A DNA stretch of 64,000 nucleotides from an uncultured Acetatifactor sp. (GCA_910577035.1 CAJTKW010000001.1:12642-76641), one strand, 5' to 3'; positions 8,533-17,614 are shown, counted from the stretch's first letter. Notes: a model not told the origin generated them from the sequence alone. Made by a program: numbers and translations.

Positions 8533-10356
8533 TCAGGCCTCCGCGGCAAACAGCTCCTCGAATTCCTCCCTGCCGATCTTCTCCTTTTCCAGCAGGAGCT
8601 TCGCACAGCTATGCAGAACCTGCTCATGCTCCATAATAATCGCTTTTGCCCTAGAATAGCATTCCCTGATAATCGACTTTACCTCTCTGTCAATCTCACC
8701 GGCCACTACCTCACTGTGGGACTTTGTATGGGCAAGGTCACGGCCGATAAATACCTCGTCGTCATCGTCGTCATAACAGATCACGCCGATATTTTCAGAC
8801 ATGCCGTAACGAGTCACCATTCTCCTCGCCACCTTGGTGGCCTTCTTAATATCGCTGGAGGCGCCGGTGGTAATGTCCTTGAATATGATCTCCTCTGCGA
8901 TCCTTCCCCCCAGGGAGACCATAATCTCCTGAAGCATCTGCCCTTTCGTCAGGAACATTTCATCCTTCTCCGGAAGCGGCATGGTATAACCTGCCGCTCC
9001 CTGGCCTGTGGGAATGATGGACACCGTATACACCGGTCCCACATCCGGCAATATATGGAACAAAATGGCATGACCGGATTCATGATATGCCGTGATCCTT
9101 TTCTCCTTATCCGAAATCACGCGGCTCTTTTTCTCCGCACCGATCCCCACCTTGACAAATGCCTTTCGTATATCCTCCTGGCACAGATACGTTTTGTCAC
9201 CCCTGGCGGCGTTAATGGCAGCCTCGTTCAGGAGATTCTCCAGATCTGCTCCGGTAAAGCCCGCCGTAGTCTGAGCAATCTGCTTTAAATCCACATCCTC
9301 GGCCAAAGGCTTATTTTTGGCGTGTACCTTCAGGATCTCCTCCCTGCCGCCCACATCAGGGGTGCATACCGCCACCTTACGGTCAAAACGTCCCGGACGA
9401 AGTATTGCCGGATCCAGAATATCCACTCGGTTGGTAGCCGCCATGACAATGATCCCTTCGTTGGCACCAAAGCCGTCCATTTCTACCAGCAGCTGGTTCA
9501 GCGTCTGCTCCCGCTCGTCATGCCCGCCTCCCATGCCGGTTCCCCGGCGCCTGGCAACGGCGTCAATCTCATCGATAAACACGATACAGGGGGCATTCTT
9601 TTTCGCTTCCTCAAACAGGTCACGGACTCTGGACGCACCTACGCCCACATACATTTCCACAAAGTCAGAACCGGAAATGCTGAAAAAGGCTACATTTGCC
9701 TCTCCCGCCACAGCCTTTGCCAGCAGAGTCTTACCCGTTCCGGGAGGGCCTTCCAGCAACACACCCTTGGGTATTCTTGCCCCCATCCGGTTATATTTTC
9801 CGGGCTCCTTTAAGAAATCCACGATCTCCTGAAGATCTTCCTTTTCCTCCTTCAGGCCTGCCACCTGGGCAAAGGATATTCCCTTATCACCTGTGAACAT
9901 TTTGGCGCGGCTCCTGCCAAAATTCATCATCTTGGAGTTTCCGGCATTTGCGCCCGCATTCTGCGCATTAATCATCATAAACAGAAAGACGCCTACAACG
10001 ATCACAATCAGCATGGGCACCAACGTAGTCAGGACCCAGCTTTGTCTTGGCACGTCACCTACCATGGGGTCGAATCCGTATGACCGGACGATTTCCTCCA
10101 TCTCCACCACGTCCGTCACATACAGGGTCTTGTTCTCCCCGCTCTTTAACTCGATTGCCAGCGCGCCGGTGGGAGTTTCACTGTTCAACCTGATCTCCAC
10201 ATCCGTGACATTGCCTGCCTCCAGATCCGCAAGAAATTCCCCTTTGGTATAGTCTTCCTCTATCTTCTGGTTCACAATATTAAACACCAGAACAATTGAC
10301 AGCATAAACAGTATAAAAACAGAAAAAGAATAAAATCCCTTGCCCTCTCGTCTCAA
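8533..10356 (-). CDS. ftsH: ATP-dependent zinc metalloprotease FtsH
   Basis: Membrane-bound AAA+ protease that degrades misfolded membrane proteins and regulatory proteins. There are two transmembrane segments (about residues 10-28 and 107-130) around a small extracytoplasmic domain. The AAA module follows, with Walker A GPPGTGKT (near 205), Walker B IVFIDEID (near 260) and the second region of homology. The zinc protease motif HESGH lies near 428, with a further metal ligand in [10 protein letters not shown]. About 607 residues, normal. The start is a TTG: an AGGAGG lies eight bases before TTG 10356, while TTG 10362 would be only two bases from it. It is the last gene of the conserved tilS-hpt-ftsH block, 12 bp after hpt. 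Confidence 0.97.
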   Translation of the reverse strand: MRREGKGFYSFSVFILFMLSIVLVFNIVNQKIEEDYTKGEFLADLEAGNVTDVEIRLNSETPTGALAIELKSGENKTLYVTDVVEMEEIVRSYGFDPMVGDVPRQSWVLTTLVPMLIVIVVGVFLFMMINAQNAGANAGNSKMMNFGRSRAKMFTGDKGISFAQVAGLKEEKEDLQEIVDFLKEPGKYNRMGARIPKGVLLEGPPGTGKTLLAKAVAGEANVAFFSISGSDFVEMYVGVGASRVRDLFEEAKKNAPCIVFIDEIDAVARRRGTGMGGGHDEREQTLNQLLVEMDGFGANEGIIVMAATNRVDILDPAILRPGRFDRKVAVCTPDVGGREEILKVHAKNKPLAEDVDLKQIAQTTAGFTGADLENLLNEAAINAARGDKTYLCQEDIRKAFVKVGIGAEKKSRVISDKEKRITAYHESGHAILFHILPDVGPVYTVSIIPTGQGAAGYTMPLPEKDEMFLTKGQMLQEIMVSLGGRIAEEIIFKDITTGASSDIKKATKVARRMVTRYGMSENIGVICYDDDDDEVFIGRDLAHTKSHSEVVAGEIDREVKSIIRECYSRAKAIIMEHEQVLHSCAKLLLEKEKIGREEFEELFAAEA

Positions 10357-10368
10357 CTCCAAAGCCTC

Positions 10369-10896
10369 CTATTTGTCAAACTCCACAATTCCGATATATG
10401 GCAGATTACGGTATTTCTGGTCATAGTCCAGGCCATATCCCACCACAAACTCGTCAGGAATCCGGAATCCCGTATAATCCACATTAACTTCAACGACACG
10501 CCGCTCCGGCTTGTCCAGCAGCGTGCACAGATGCAGAGAAGCCGGCTTTCTGTCCCGCAGCATCTCCATCAGATAGCTCAACGTCCTTCCACTGTCCACT
10601 ATGTCCTCCACCACCAGCACATCCTTGCCCTGCAGGGGCTCATCCAGGTCCTTTACAATCTTTACCACGCCGCTGGACTTCGTACCGCTGCCGTAGCTGG
10701 ACACCGACATAAAATCCAGGGACACGGGAACGGTAATCCGCTTTGCCAGCTCACACATAAAAAAGCTTCCGCCCTTCAGGACGCACACCAGATGAACGCT
10801 TTTCCCCGCGTAATCTCTGCTGATCTGCTCTCCGATTTCCTGAATTCTCCTGTCTACCTCTTCCTCCGATAAAAGTACTCTGATATGCTCTGACAT
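10369..10896 (-). CDS. hpt: Hypoxanthine phosphoribosyltransferase
   Basis: A 175-residue purine salvage enzyme converting hypoxanthine or guanine plus PRPP to IMP or GMP. The PRPP-binding signature VLVVEDIVDSGRTL is at about residues 94-107, the upstream flexible-loop region has SVSSYGSGTKSSG, and the C-terminal purine-binding segment has FVVGYGLDYDQKYRNLPY. Full length. ATG 10896 is preceded by GGAGGAG. It lies 30 bp after tilS and just before ftsH, the same order as in Bacillus subtilis (tilS-hprT-ftsH). Confidence 0.97.
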   Translation of the reverse strand: MSEHIRVLLSEEEVDRRIQEIGEQISRDYAGKSVHLVCVLKGGSFFMCELAKRITVPVSLDFMSVSSYGSGTKSSGVVKIVKDLDEPLQGKDVLVVEDIVDSGRTLSYLMEMLRDRKPASLHLCTLLDKPERRVVEVNVDYTGFRIPDEFVVGYGLDYDQKYRNLPYIGIVEFDK

Positions 10897-10926
10897 TTCT
10901 CCTCCGTTTCGCCTGTCGGACAGGTC

Positions 10927-12411
10927 TTACTGCCCAGGCAGCTCTCCTTCTAATTTTACCTGCAAAATGCACTTTGTATTCCCGTTAATCTTATAATATT
11001 CGCTGATCCGATAACCAAGCAGCCACAGCACATGGCTTCCCTCCGCAAGCACGGGAATGCAGTCCCGCATTTCTCTGGGTATCTTCTCCCCGATCATGTA
11101 CTCTTTCAGGGATTTACGAATCCTGTTACCTGCCCCGTCCGAAATGGTAAGGTAATCTCCTGCCTGTCGGAAACGAAGAACCGGGGTTTCTTTTATTTTA
11201 TCACAATCAAAGCATTTCGTATACTGGTTTCTCGCATACAGCTTCCCGGGAAGCTCTTCTCCCTCGCGGACCCGTATGCGCTCATAAATCAGCTTTGGCA
11301 ATGTGCCGGGCTGTGGTTCCCACCGGCGTCCGGCAACCACCCTGCCGTAACGCCTGACAAACCGGATGCCAAAGGGCAGGTCCACACTGCGGTTGCCTTC
11401 TTTCTCAAACAGGCTCAAGGCATCCTCCACATGAACGGCGGAAATATCTTTACCCGTGGGCGACAGTCCCTCGGCGAGGGTTAGAAGCATCCTCTTCCGC
11501 AGGACCGGATGGCAGGCAAGGAATCTTTCCACAATTATTTCCGCCCTGTCCCCGCCCGGCTCATAGGGTTCCGTCAGGCAGTCCGCCAGAGCTTCCCGGG
11601 TCTGCTGCCGCAGATAATCCTCTGTCTCCGACAGAATATCCGCCGTTTTGCACATATGGCTTACCACCCTGCCGGTAATCTCCCGCTCCGCCCAGGGCAG
11701 GAGATGATGACGGATGCGGTTTCTGGTATAATCGTCTCCGGCGTTGGTGGCATCCGTCCGCCAGGGAATGTTCCGCTCCTGCAGATATGCTTCTATTTCA
11801 CAACGCTCCAGACAGAGCACAGGGCGGACAATGTCCACCCGGCGGACAATATCCCCCCCGCGGCTTATGTCCCCCCCGCGGCTTATGTCTGCCCCACGGG
11901 TTACATCTGCCCGTACCGGCTCTATGCCCCGCATTCCTTTCAGGCCGCTTCCCCGAAAAAGATGAAGCAGCATGGTTTCCGCCCTGTCCTCTGCATTATG
12001 GGCAACCGCAATCCTGGTTCCGCCCAGCTCCCTGGCTGCTGATTCAAATGCCCTGTAGCGCAGGCGCCTTCCCGCATCCTCTTCCGAACACTTCTCTTCC
12101 GCCGCATAAGCCTTCACATCTACGGACTCCAGCCGAAACACCAGCCCCTGCTCCCTGCAGAGCTTTGCCACACAGGCAGCGTCCTCCTCCGCCTCAGCTC
12201 CCCGGATCCCGTGGTTGACGTGGACCACCGCTATATCAAAAGGCACTCTCTTCCTGTATTCCAGCAATAGAAATAAGAGGCAAACAGAGTCTGCCCCTCC
12301 TGAGACCCCGAGGATAATCCTGTCCCCGGACTGTATCATCTTATGCTTCTCCACAAAGGAGAAAACCTTTTCCTCCGTCAATTGCTTCACCATATGGAAA
12401 ATGTATCTCAT
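10927..12411 (-). CDS. tilS: tRNA(Ile)-lysidine synthase TilS
   Basis: Modifies the wobble cytidine of the CAU-anticodon isoleucine tRNA to lysidine using ATP and lysine. The PP-loop motif SGGADS is near residues 37-42. The N-terminal ATPase domain, central TilS domain and C-terminal domain are all present (494 residues if read from 12411). Start choice is uncertain: ATG 12411 has a GGAGA only one base away, and ATG 12393 has none close. An unusual insertion is seen after MRGIEPV: five tandem six-residue units (consensus GGDISR) encoded by an 18-bp minisatellite, just before the conserved IVRPVL segment. The frame is kept. It begins the tilS-hpt-ftsH unit. Confidence 0.95.
   Translation of the reverse strand: MRYIFHMVKQLTEEKVFSFVEKHKMIQSGDRIILGVSGGADSVCLLFLLLEYRKRVPFDIAVVHVNHGIRGAEAEEDAACVAKLCREQGLVFRLESVDVKAYAAEEKCSEEDAGRRLRYRAFESAARELGGTRIAVAHNAEDRAETMLLHLFRGSGLKGMRGIEPVRADVTRGADISRGGDISRGGDIVRRVDIVRPVLCLERCEIEAYLQERNIPWRTDATNAGDDYTRNRIRHHLLPWAEREITGRVVSHMCKTADILSETEDYLRQQTREALADCLTEPYEPGGDRAEIIVERFLACHPVLRKRMLLTLAEGLSPTGKDISAVHVEDALSLFEKEGNRSVDLPFGIRFVRRYGRVVAGRRWEPQPGTLPKLIYERIRVREGEELPGKLYARNQYTKCFDCDKIKETPVLRFRQAGDYLTISDGAGNRIRKSLKEYMIGEKIPREMRDCIPVLAEGSHVLWLLGYRISEYYKINGNTKCILQVKLEGELPGQ
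11825..11914 (-). repeat. Five-unit 18-bp minisatellite inside tilS
   Basis: Five imperfect 18-bp units lie head to tail at 11825-11842, 11843-11860, 11861-11878, 11879-11896 and 11897-11914. On the plus strand each begins CGG or CGGG and carries a C-rich run. Units 2-4 are closest to each other. The repeat is a multiple of three, so each unit adds six residues of the GGDISR type to TilS. Confidence 0.85.
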
Positions 12412-12496
12412 TCTCCGGCAAAAGTCAAGCCGCTGTTTTCACGGAGTCGCTAACGCTTTTAGCAGTCCACTTTAAGTTAGGGCCTGTTAAGAAAAT

Positions 12497-13090
12497 TTAT
12501 TCCGTAACCATTGGATACAGACAAGGGCTGATAGCGAAAGAAATGCACTGTGGTAAATCCGTCTTTAATTCTATCTCCCCCTTCTCCAACAGACTTTTCA
12601 CCTGGTTTCGGGATAGCCCTAAAACCATAGCAGGCAGCTTTTCTGAACGAATCTTTATTTGACAGGGATTTTTAACCGTGATTAGGATCTGCTCTCCCCA
12701 TATACTGCTTTCTATGGTTTCATACAGTTTGACCAAGCCATAGTGCAGTCTGTCAAAATCAATGTCTGCTTTATTTGACCGAAATAACTGTACATTTTTA
12801 CCATACATTTCCGCAAGTTGTTTATCATTGTCTAAAAAACACTGATATTCTTCTTTTGCTATAGAAGAAACCTTCTTTCGTTCGTAAATTGCAAGGTTAA
12901 ACGTATGTCTGCATTCCACGCAGTGATAGATCAGCCATATATCCAGTCTGTTCCCGTTCGCATTCACGCGAAACTTTTTTGTGTTAATATAGTGTGTCTT
13001 TGTGCCACATTTAGGACAATTCCTGATAATCCAAAAAGAATCTTTCAGTACAATTTCATATTCAATTTTTCTTAAATAGCTCATCTGCAT
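12497..13090 (-). CDS. DUF1062 family protein
   Basis: A 197-residue protein matching the DUF1062 pattern. An N-terminal zinc-ribbon uses C25-x2-C28 (CPKCGTKTHYINT) and C57-x2-C60 (YHCVEC), with the hallmark KFRVNANGNRLDIWLIY between them. A helical C-terminal part contains LGLSRNQVKSLLEKGEI. The biochemical function is unknown; zinc binding is inferred from the cysteines. The gene is visibly AT-richer than the housekeeping genes on either side. It sits with a methyltransferase gene between tilS and spoIIE, where close relatives of this gene order have neither, so it was probably acquired. Confidence 0.85.
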   Translation of the reverse strand: MQMSYLRKIEYEIVLKDSFWIIRNCPKCGTKTHYINTKKFRVNANGNRLDIWLIYHCVECRHTFNLAIYERKKVSSIAKEEYQCFLDNDKQLAEMYGKNVQLFRSNKADIDFDRLHYGLVKLYETIESSIWGEQILITVKNPCQIKIRSEKLPAMVLGLSRNQVKSLLEKGEIELKTDLPQCISFAISPCLYPMVTE

Positions 13091-13241
13091 CTCCTCTTCA
13101 ATTCATGTCACGATGCACGGGCTATTACAGTATTTTTTGATACATTTAAATGCAATAGCCATGCTATGCAGAATAAACAGGTGTAGTCATAAAAAATTTT
13201 TCTCCTCTCGTTATATTATCAATGCAAATCTGTCTCAAGCA

Positions 13242-14171
13242 TCATAGTTCGCCCTGGGCAAACAGGTTATCCTTTCCCATGCCGCATACGAATGGATTAG
13301 AGTCATAAAAGTGGCAGAACTCCAGGAATTCAGAACGCTGTTTTGAATCCTTCATGATCTTCACAAGCAATTCTCTCGGAAGCGTTCTTGCATATGCGCC
13401 GGGACCAGCCAGCTTAATATTTTTTACGCCGTAAGTATTGAGTATATCCTCTAATTCATCCGGCATAAAAGTGTATGTGATGCACCACGGTGTACCTCCA
13501 TTTTCATATTCGGCAATTTCATTTTCCCCTCCCATAAGCCCGTCCTCGTACAGCTTCATAGAAGCATTCTTGCTGAAACGATATGCTTCGATCTCGTTTT
13601 CCTTATTACCAATGCACCATTTTACAAAAGGATCATCACAGGTTTCATCTAATATAAATTGGTATTTTTGCAATGGATTAGCCAAATACGGAAGAGAACC
13701 CAAACGACTCGATACACTAATCATAATTCGTTTGCGGCATATGCGTACAAGTTCACCGATCACTTTTTTCTGATTGGGATAAGTATACGAAACAGGGGCG
13801 TCAAAGGAAATCACCATATCAAAGGATTTATCGTTGAAATCCTTTAAATCCTCCAATGCGCCGTTCACAAAGGTTATTCTGTCAAGAACCCCTTCTTTTG
13901 CCGCCAATTCCCTTGCCTTATCTATCATAGGCTGCGATATATCAAAATGTGTAACCGCACAGCCTTTTTTTGCAAGAAGGATGGAAAACCTTCCACAGCC
14001 TGCACCGCCGTCAAATACCGTTTTTATTCCGTCTAAATGTAAGAGCAGTTCCTTTTCTATATGACTCTTTTGAATCATATCATCAATAAAAATTTCTTCG
14101 CGGCGGCTTTCCAATTCACCTTTATCCGGCATATTCCACAAACGTTCCGATATTTTTCTGCTATAATCCAT
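13242..14171 (-). CDS. SAM-dependent methyltransferase (class I)
   Basis: A 309-residue soluble methyltransferase. Motif I is FDGGAGCGRFS (residues 53-63), motif II has the acidic residue in VTHFDIS, and motif IV is FDMVISFDAPVSY. A C-terminal cap region probably carries substrate specificity; the substrate is unknown. Like the DUF1062 gene 150 bp downstream it is AT-rich relative to the flanking sporulation and housekeeping genes, suggesting joint acquisition. No strong ribosome binding site is obvious before ATG 14171. Confidence 0.88.
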   Translation of the reverse strand: MDYSRKISERLWNMPDKGELESRREEIFIDDMIQKSHIEKELLLHLDGIKTVFDGGAGCGRFSILLAKKGCAVTHFDISQPMIDKARELAAKEGVLDRITFVNGALEDLKDFNDKSFDMVISFDAPVSYTYPNQKKVIGELVRICRKRIMISVSSRLGSLPYLANPLQKYQFILDETCDDPFVKWCIGNKENEIEAYRFSKNASMKLYEDGLMGGENEIAEYENGGTPWCITYTFMPDELEDILNTYGVKNIKLAGPGAYARTLPRELLVKIMKDSKQRSEFLEFCHFYDSNPFVCGMGKDNLFAQGEL

Positions 14172-14345
14172 AATCCGGTCTCCCTCTATGACTTTACCGT
14201 AATCAAACCGCTGTTTCCTTTATGGTATAACATAGCAGATCTTAATCCCGCCTTCCACCTCACACATTTTTATAAAAATATGTGAGCGTGCAGCAGAAAT
14301 AAAATACAGATAAACTCTGGCCAACATACCGAAACACAAAAAAAC

Positions 14346-14383
14346 AACGGAGGCTGCCGCCAGCATAGACGACATCCTCCGTT
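14346..14383 (-). terminator. Terminator after the duplicated membrane-protein genes
   Basis: On the minus strand AACGGAGG pairs with CCTCCGTT (14376-14383 with 14346-14353) around a 22-nt partly self-complementary loop. A GTTTTTTT run follows. It lies 28 bp beyond the stop of the first-listed copy, as expected for a rho-independent terminator. Confidence 0.65.
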
Positions 14384-14402
14384 ATATCTTCATTTCACAT
14401 TA

Positions 14403-15040
14403 CTTCCCCTGTCAGTAGGTCCTGACAAACATCCATCGTCCGCCAAGCTCTTGAATTTCTTTAAACAATGGCTCATCACCTACATCGTTCCAATACCTCG
14501 AAGGCTCGTATATCATGGCAGACGCTTCGTCATCGGATAAATACACATATCCTGATACATCTGAAAACTTTGTGATGAAAAAAACAATCACATGCTCTCC
14601 CACCTTCGAATAATATGTTTCCTTCGACAAAAACCAATTAGAACCTCCACTATAGTCCTGCCATACATCGGTATCTGAAGCCTGGGCTGCCTCCTTCACG
14701 ACCTTTTCTGCCTCGCTCTGATAAAACGGCTTTAGCAGTGCAAAATGCAGCTGCTCCAAAGCGGCTCTCGATTTGGTCCACTGGAAGGTAAAGAACACTC
14801 CCAGAAGAAACAAGCAGATACTGAACGCCGCCACTGGCCATCTCTTTTTTACAACCCCAAACACAGCCATGCCTCCCAAGATCAGCAGCACAATCCCCCG
14901 CCGGGCTAAAATAATGTACAGAAATACCAGCAGCAGATAGCACAGCAGGAGACAGCAACCCCGGACATATTTATTATGGGTATCAAGGCGCATCATAATA
15001 TCCCTCATCTTTTATCAGTCAACCCTCTGTTTCATCCTTA
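14403..15040. repeat. Tandem duplication unit A (638 bp)
   Basis: This unit matches 15097-15734 at a constant offset of 694 bp. It includes the whole coding sequence of copy A, its ribosome binding site and about 30 bp upstream. A 56-bp unrelated spacer (15041-15096) separates the units. Apart from a T/A change at about 15013, differences are concentrated at 14424-14490. Confidence 0.95.
14412..14996 (-). CDS. Membrane protein of unknown function, copy A of a tandem duplication
   Basis: A 194-residue protein of a family I do not recognise. Two or three hydrophobic segments fill about residues 10-70, and an extracytoplasmic soluble domain of about 115 residues follows. The start is taken at ATG 14996 because a GAGGG lies five bases upstream; an ATG four codons earlier (15008) lacks a proper site. 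Copy B at 15106-15690 is almost identical. The few differences cluster in the last 30 codons, where this copy reads DVGDEPLF and ends GRWMFVRTY. It lies in the insertion between spoIIE and the methyltransferase and is the promoter-distal copy. Confidence 0.8.
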   Translation of the reverse strand: MMRLDTHNKYVRGCCLLLCYLLLVFLYIILARRGIVLLILGGMAVFGVVKKRWPVAAFSICLFLLGVFFTFQWTKSRAALEQLHFALLKPFYQSEAEKVVKEAAQASDTDVWQDYSGGSNWFLSKETYYSKVGEHVIVFFITKFSDVSGYVYLSDDEASAMIYEPSRYWNDVGDEPLFKEIQELGGRWMFVRTY

Positions 15041-15096
15041 GCGTCAAAGCCGGCAACAGCAGAATTTCCAAAGTGCGGCATACTTGTTTCCATGCC

Positions 15097-15734
15097 CTTC
15101 CCCTGTCAGTAGGTCCTGACAAACAACCATCGTCCACCAAGCTCTTGAATTTCTTTAAACAGCGAATCCTCAAGTACATCGTTCCAATACCTCGAAGGCT
15201 CGTATATCATGGCAGACGCTTCGTCATCGGATAAATACACATATCCTGATACATCTGAAAACTTTGTGATGAAAAAAACAATCACATGCTCTCCCACCTT
15301 CGAATAATATGTTTCCTTCGACAAAAACCAATTAGAACCTCCACTATAGTCCTGCCATACATCGGTATCTGAAGCCTGGGCTGCCTCCTTCACGACCTTT
15401 TCTGCCTCGCTCTGATAAAACGGCTTTAGCAGTGCAAAATGCAGCTGCTCCAAAGCGGCTCTCGATTTGGTCCACTGGAAGGTAAAGAACACTCCCAGAA
15501 GAAACAAGCAGATACTGAACGCCGCCACTGGCCATCTCTTTTTTACAACCCCAAACACAGCCATGCCTCCCAAGATCAGCAGCACAATCCCCCGCCGGGC
15601 TAAAATAATGTACAGAAATACCAGCAGCAGATAGCACAGCAGGAGACAGCAACCCCGGACATATTTATTATGGGTATCAAGGCGCATCATAATATCCCTC
15701 ATCTTTAATCAGTCAACCCTCTGTTTCATCCTTA
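15097..15734. repeat. Tandem duplication unit B (638 bp)
   Basis: Second copy of the 638-bp unit described at 14403-15040. The homology ends at CATCCTTA (15734), after which the sequence differs from the region upstream of copy A. Confidence 0.95.
15106..15690 (-). CDS. Membrane protein of unknown function, copy B of a tandem duplication
   Basis: A 194-residue near-twin of the gene at 14412-14996, with the same GAGGG ribosome binding site and the same start choice (ATG 15690; the in-frame ATG at 15702 is less likely). N-terminal hydrophobic segments are followed by a soluble domain with the shared YLSDDEASAMIYEPSRYW region. The C-terminal segment differs from copy A: DVLEDSLF in place of DVGDEPLF, and GRWLFVRTY at the end. 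It is the promoter-proximal copy. Function is unknown. Confidence 0.8.
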   Translation of the reverse strand: MMRLDTHNKYVRGCCLLLCYLLLVFLYIILARRGIVLLILGGMAVFGVVKKRWPVAAFSICLFLLGVFFTFQWTKSRAALEQLHFALLKPFYQSEAEKVVKEAAQASDTDVWQDYSGGSNWFLSKETYYSKVGEHVIVFFITKFSDVSGYVYLSDDEASAMIYEPSRYWNDVLEDSLFKEIQELGGRWLFVRTY

Positions 15735-15806
15735 AAGTTATATTGCACAATGTCCTGCTTTTATCATATATGATTGTTTTGTGCCTGTCAATAGCCTGGG
15801 CAGCTA

Positions 15807-17219
15807 TTACTCCCCGCAGTTCTCCCACACCCCGATTACTGCGATAGTCATGTCGTCCCGCACCTTGCCCCCTGCGGCGATCAGGGCCATGCGCAGCAGC
15901 CGCTCCGCCAGCTCCCCGGGATTCTGTTCCTGCATGTCGGCAATAGCCCGGCTAACGGCAGCCTCGTATCCCTGCCCGCTGAAGGCATCAATTACGCCGT
16001 CCGACATCATAAACAGGTAATCCCCGTCCTGCAGGCCTCTGACAATGGGCTGCACCTTCACCTGCTGAAAAACCCCCAGGGGAAGATTTCCCTCCGCCAG
16101 CTGCTCCACCTTATTTTCCTTTTTCAAAAAGGTAGCTGCCCCGCCTACCTTTCTGAGCTCGCATTGTCCGCTGTACAGATTCATGGTACAGATGTCAAGA
16201 GTAGGATGGTTCCTGTCCTCTCCTGTGGCAAAAAGGGCTGTATTGACCATTTCCACCGCCGCTCCGGCATCATAGCCCGCCTCCAGAAGCTTTTCCATCA
16301 GATCCAGCACCTGGCCGCTGTTCCTCGCCGCCTGCTCGCCGGAGCCTGTGCCGTCGGAAAGCATGACTGTCAGACTTCCCCGCTCTGTTTCCAGTACCGC
16401 ATAATTATCACCGGATATTGTTTCATCCTCCTCCGTCACTCTGGCAAACCCGGTCAATGCCACATAGCGCGCTTCCCGCTCCACGATATAACTGTGGGGC
16501 TCCCGCTCTATTGTTCCGGGACTTCCCACGGAAAGCCGCAGCCTCCGGTTCAGCAGGACAGAAAGCATGTCCGCTGCCTCCTCCGCAGATACGACGGCCC
16601 GTTTATCCACGCTTTTAGGGAGCAGGCTTAAGGTGATTACGATAGCCTCCCTCCCGTCATCCCCGGTAATATAGCATGGATCCTCAGCCTTGATCCCTTC
16701 TTCCCGCAGGGCATGGATGATCAGACGCCTCTTCCTGTCTTCCATGGGCCTGTAGCAAAACACCTCACAGGCCACGTCTGTCATGATCTTTGCCATTTCA
16801 TGGAGATGGCTCCTTAATATTTGTCGGTTTTCCCACAGCCTTCTTTCAGCCAGGATCTCCTGCCTGTCCTCCGTATCGGGGCAAAAGCTCCCGTCATAAT
16901 TCCTTGCCAGCTCATAAAAGCTGTCTGCATAATTTAAAAGCCTTCTCCTGCACAGCTCCGACACCTGCGCCGTACGAAGGTCGCTCTCCACTGTCTTCAT
17001 CCTCCGCCCCGCTTCCTTTCCATCCTCAATAGGCACAGTGCAATTTCCGCAGTCCCCCCGCAGCTTTCCTGTTCCAATGCTTCCCTGTCCATGTGCATAG
17101 CACACTGGCCGCCGCACGTCTGACACTGTACATTTGACCTCGTATATCAGGCGCTGTACCTTGGCCTTGCACTTTGTGCAACGCAAAGTATAGAATTCCC
17201 GATCTGTTTTTTTTGTCAA
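15807..17219 (-). CDS. spoIIE: SpoIIE-like PP2C phosphatase lacking the membrane domain
   Basis: Stage II sporulation phosphatase, which in the family dephosphorylates SpoIIAA to activate sigma-F. Up to 470 residues are open, against about 800 in typical SpoIIE: the N-terminal multi-spanning membrane domain is absent, and only 60 bp separate this gene from divIC. The PP2C domain looks complete, with metal-binding aspartates in LSDGTGSGEQA (near 288), MSDGVIDAF (near 406) and VRDDMTIAV (near 455). A Cys-containing linker (CGNC) precedes it. The longest frame begins with TTG 17219, which is doubtful; ATG 17000 is an alternative. Position between divIC and tilS matches the classical spoIIE locus. 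It could be a truncated but active phosphatase or a decaying gene. Confidence 0.8.
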   Translation of the reverse strand: MTKKTDREFYTLRCTKCKAKVQRLIYEVKCTVSDVRRPVCYAHGQGSIGTGKLRGDCGNCTVPIEDGKEAGRRMKTVESDLRTAQVSELCRRRLLNYADSFYELARNYDGSFCPDTEDRQEILAERRLWENRQILRSHLHEMAKIMTDVACEVFCYRPMEDRKRRLIIHALREEGIKAEDPCYITGDDGREAIVITLSLLPKSVDKRAVVSAEEAADMLSVLLNRRLRLSVGSPGTIEREPHSYIVEREARYVALTGFARVTEEDETISGDNYAVLETERGSLTVMLSDGTGSGEQAARNSGQVLDLMEKLLEAGYDAGAAVEMVNTALFATGEDRNHPTLDICTMNLYSGQCELRKVGGAATFLKKENKVEQLAEGNLPLGVFQQVKVQPIVRGLQDGDYLFMMSDGVIDAFSGQGYEAAVSRAIADMQEQNPGELAERLLRMALIAAGGKVRDDMTIAVIGVWENCGE

Positions 17220-17257
17220 AACCGGGCAGGACAGACTTAAATTTTTGCGACAAAAAA

Positions 17258-17281
17258 AGCAGGAGTCTTCAGGCTCCTGCT
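17258..17281 (-). terminator. Terminator overlapping the divIC stop codon
   Basis: AGCAGGAG (17258-17265) pairs with CTCCTGCT (17274-17281) around an 8-nt loop. On the minus strand it is followed by a run of seven T. The stem contains part of the divIC stop codon region, so transcripts from hup/yab/divIC would stop before spoIIE, which then needs its own promoter. Confidence 0.85.
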
Positions 17282-17594
17282 ACTCTTCTTCCTTAAATAG
17301 GATCTCACCTTCATAAACCAGTCCCAGTTTTTCCCTTGCTATATCTTCGATATATCCCTTGGTCTGAATTTTCTTGGCAAACTCATCCAGATCCAGGGAA
17401 CGGGCTTTCTCCTCGGCAATCTGTTCTTCCAGAATCTGCTGTTCCTGCGCCTTAATATTGATCTTCTGCCGCAGCTCAATGCTGCGCCACGCCGCTACCA
17501 CTACAAGCATCAATACCACCAGCGATACCAAAAACATGCTGAAACGATTCTGATTCCTTTTGCGATAGGCAACTCTTCGTCCTGTCCTTGCCAT
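17280..17594 (-). CDS. divIC: Septum formation initiator, DivIC/FtsB type
   Basis: A 104-residue bitopic division protein that in the family joins FtsL and DivIB (FtsQ) at the septum. A basic cytoplasmic N-terminus is followed by a transmembrane segment (about 20-40, FLVSLVVLMLVVVAAW), an extracytoplasmic coiled coil (about 42-75, INIKAQEQQILEEQIAEEK) and the family's C-terminal motif IAREKLGLVYEGEI. ATG 17594 is preceded by GGGAGGGG. It lies 20 bp after yabQ, as in Bacillus. Confidence 0.92.
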   Translation of the reverse strand: MARTGRRVAYRKRNQNRFSMFLVSLVVLMLVVVAAWRSIELRQKINIKAQEQQILEEQIAEEKARSLDLDEFAKKIQTKGYIEDIAREKLGLVYEGEILFKEEE

Positions 17595-17614
17595 AGCCCC
17601 TCCCTTCCAAAGTA

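Noticed and set aside
11825..11914. Short repeats in tilS considered as a CRISPR-like array
   Set aside because: The units are contiguous 18-mers without spacers and are translated in frame.
12450..12464. A terminator between tilS and the DUF1062 gene
   Set aside because: The only hairpin (GCTAA/TTAGC) has a 5-bp stem and no T-run on the minus strand.
17167..17219. A sigma-A promoter made from TTGACA and TATACT before spoIIE
   Set aside because: The spacing between the two is 21 bp, too long for a standard promoter. The TTG in this TTGACA is also the formal start of the longest frame, making both readings doubtful.
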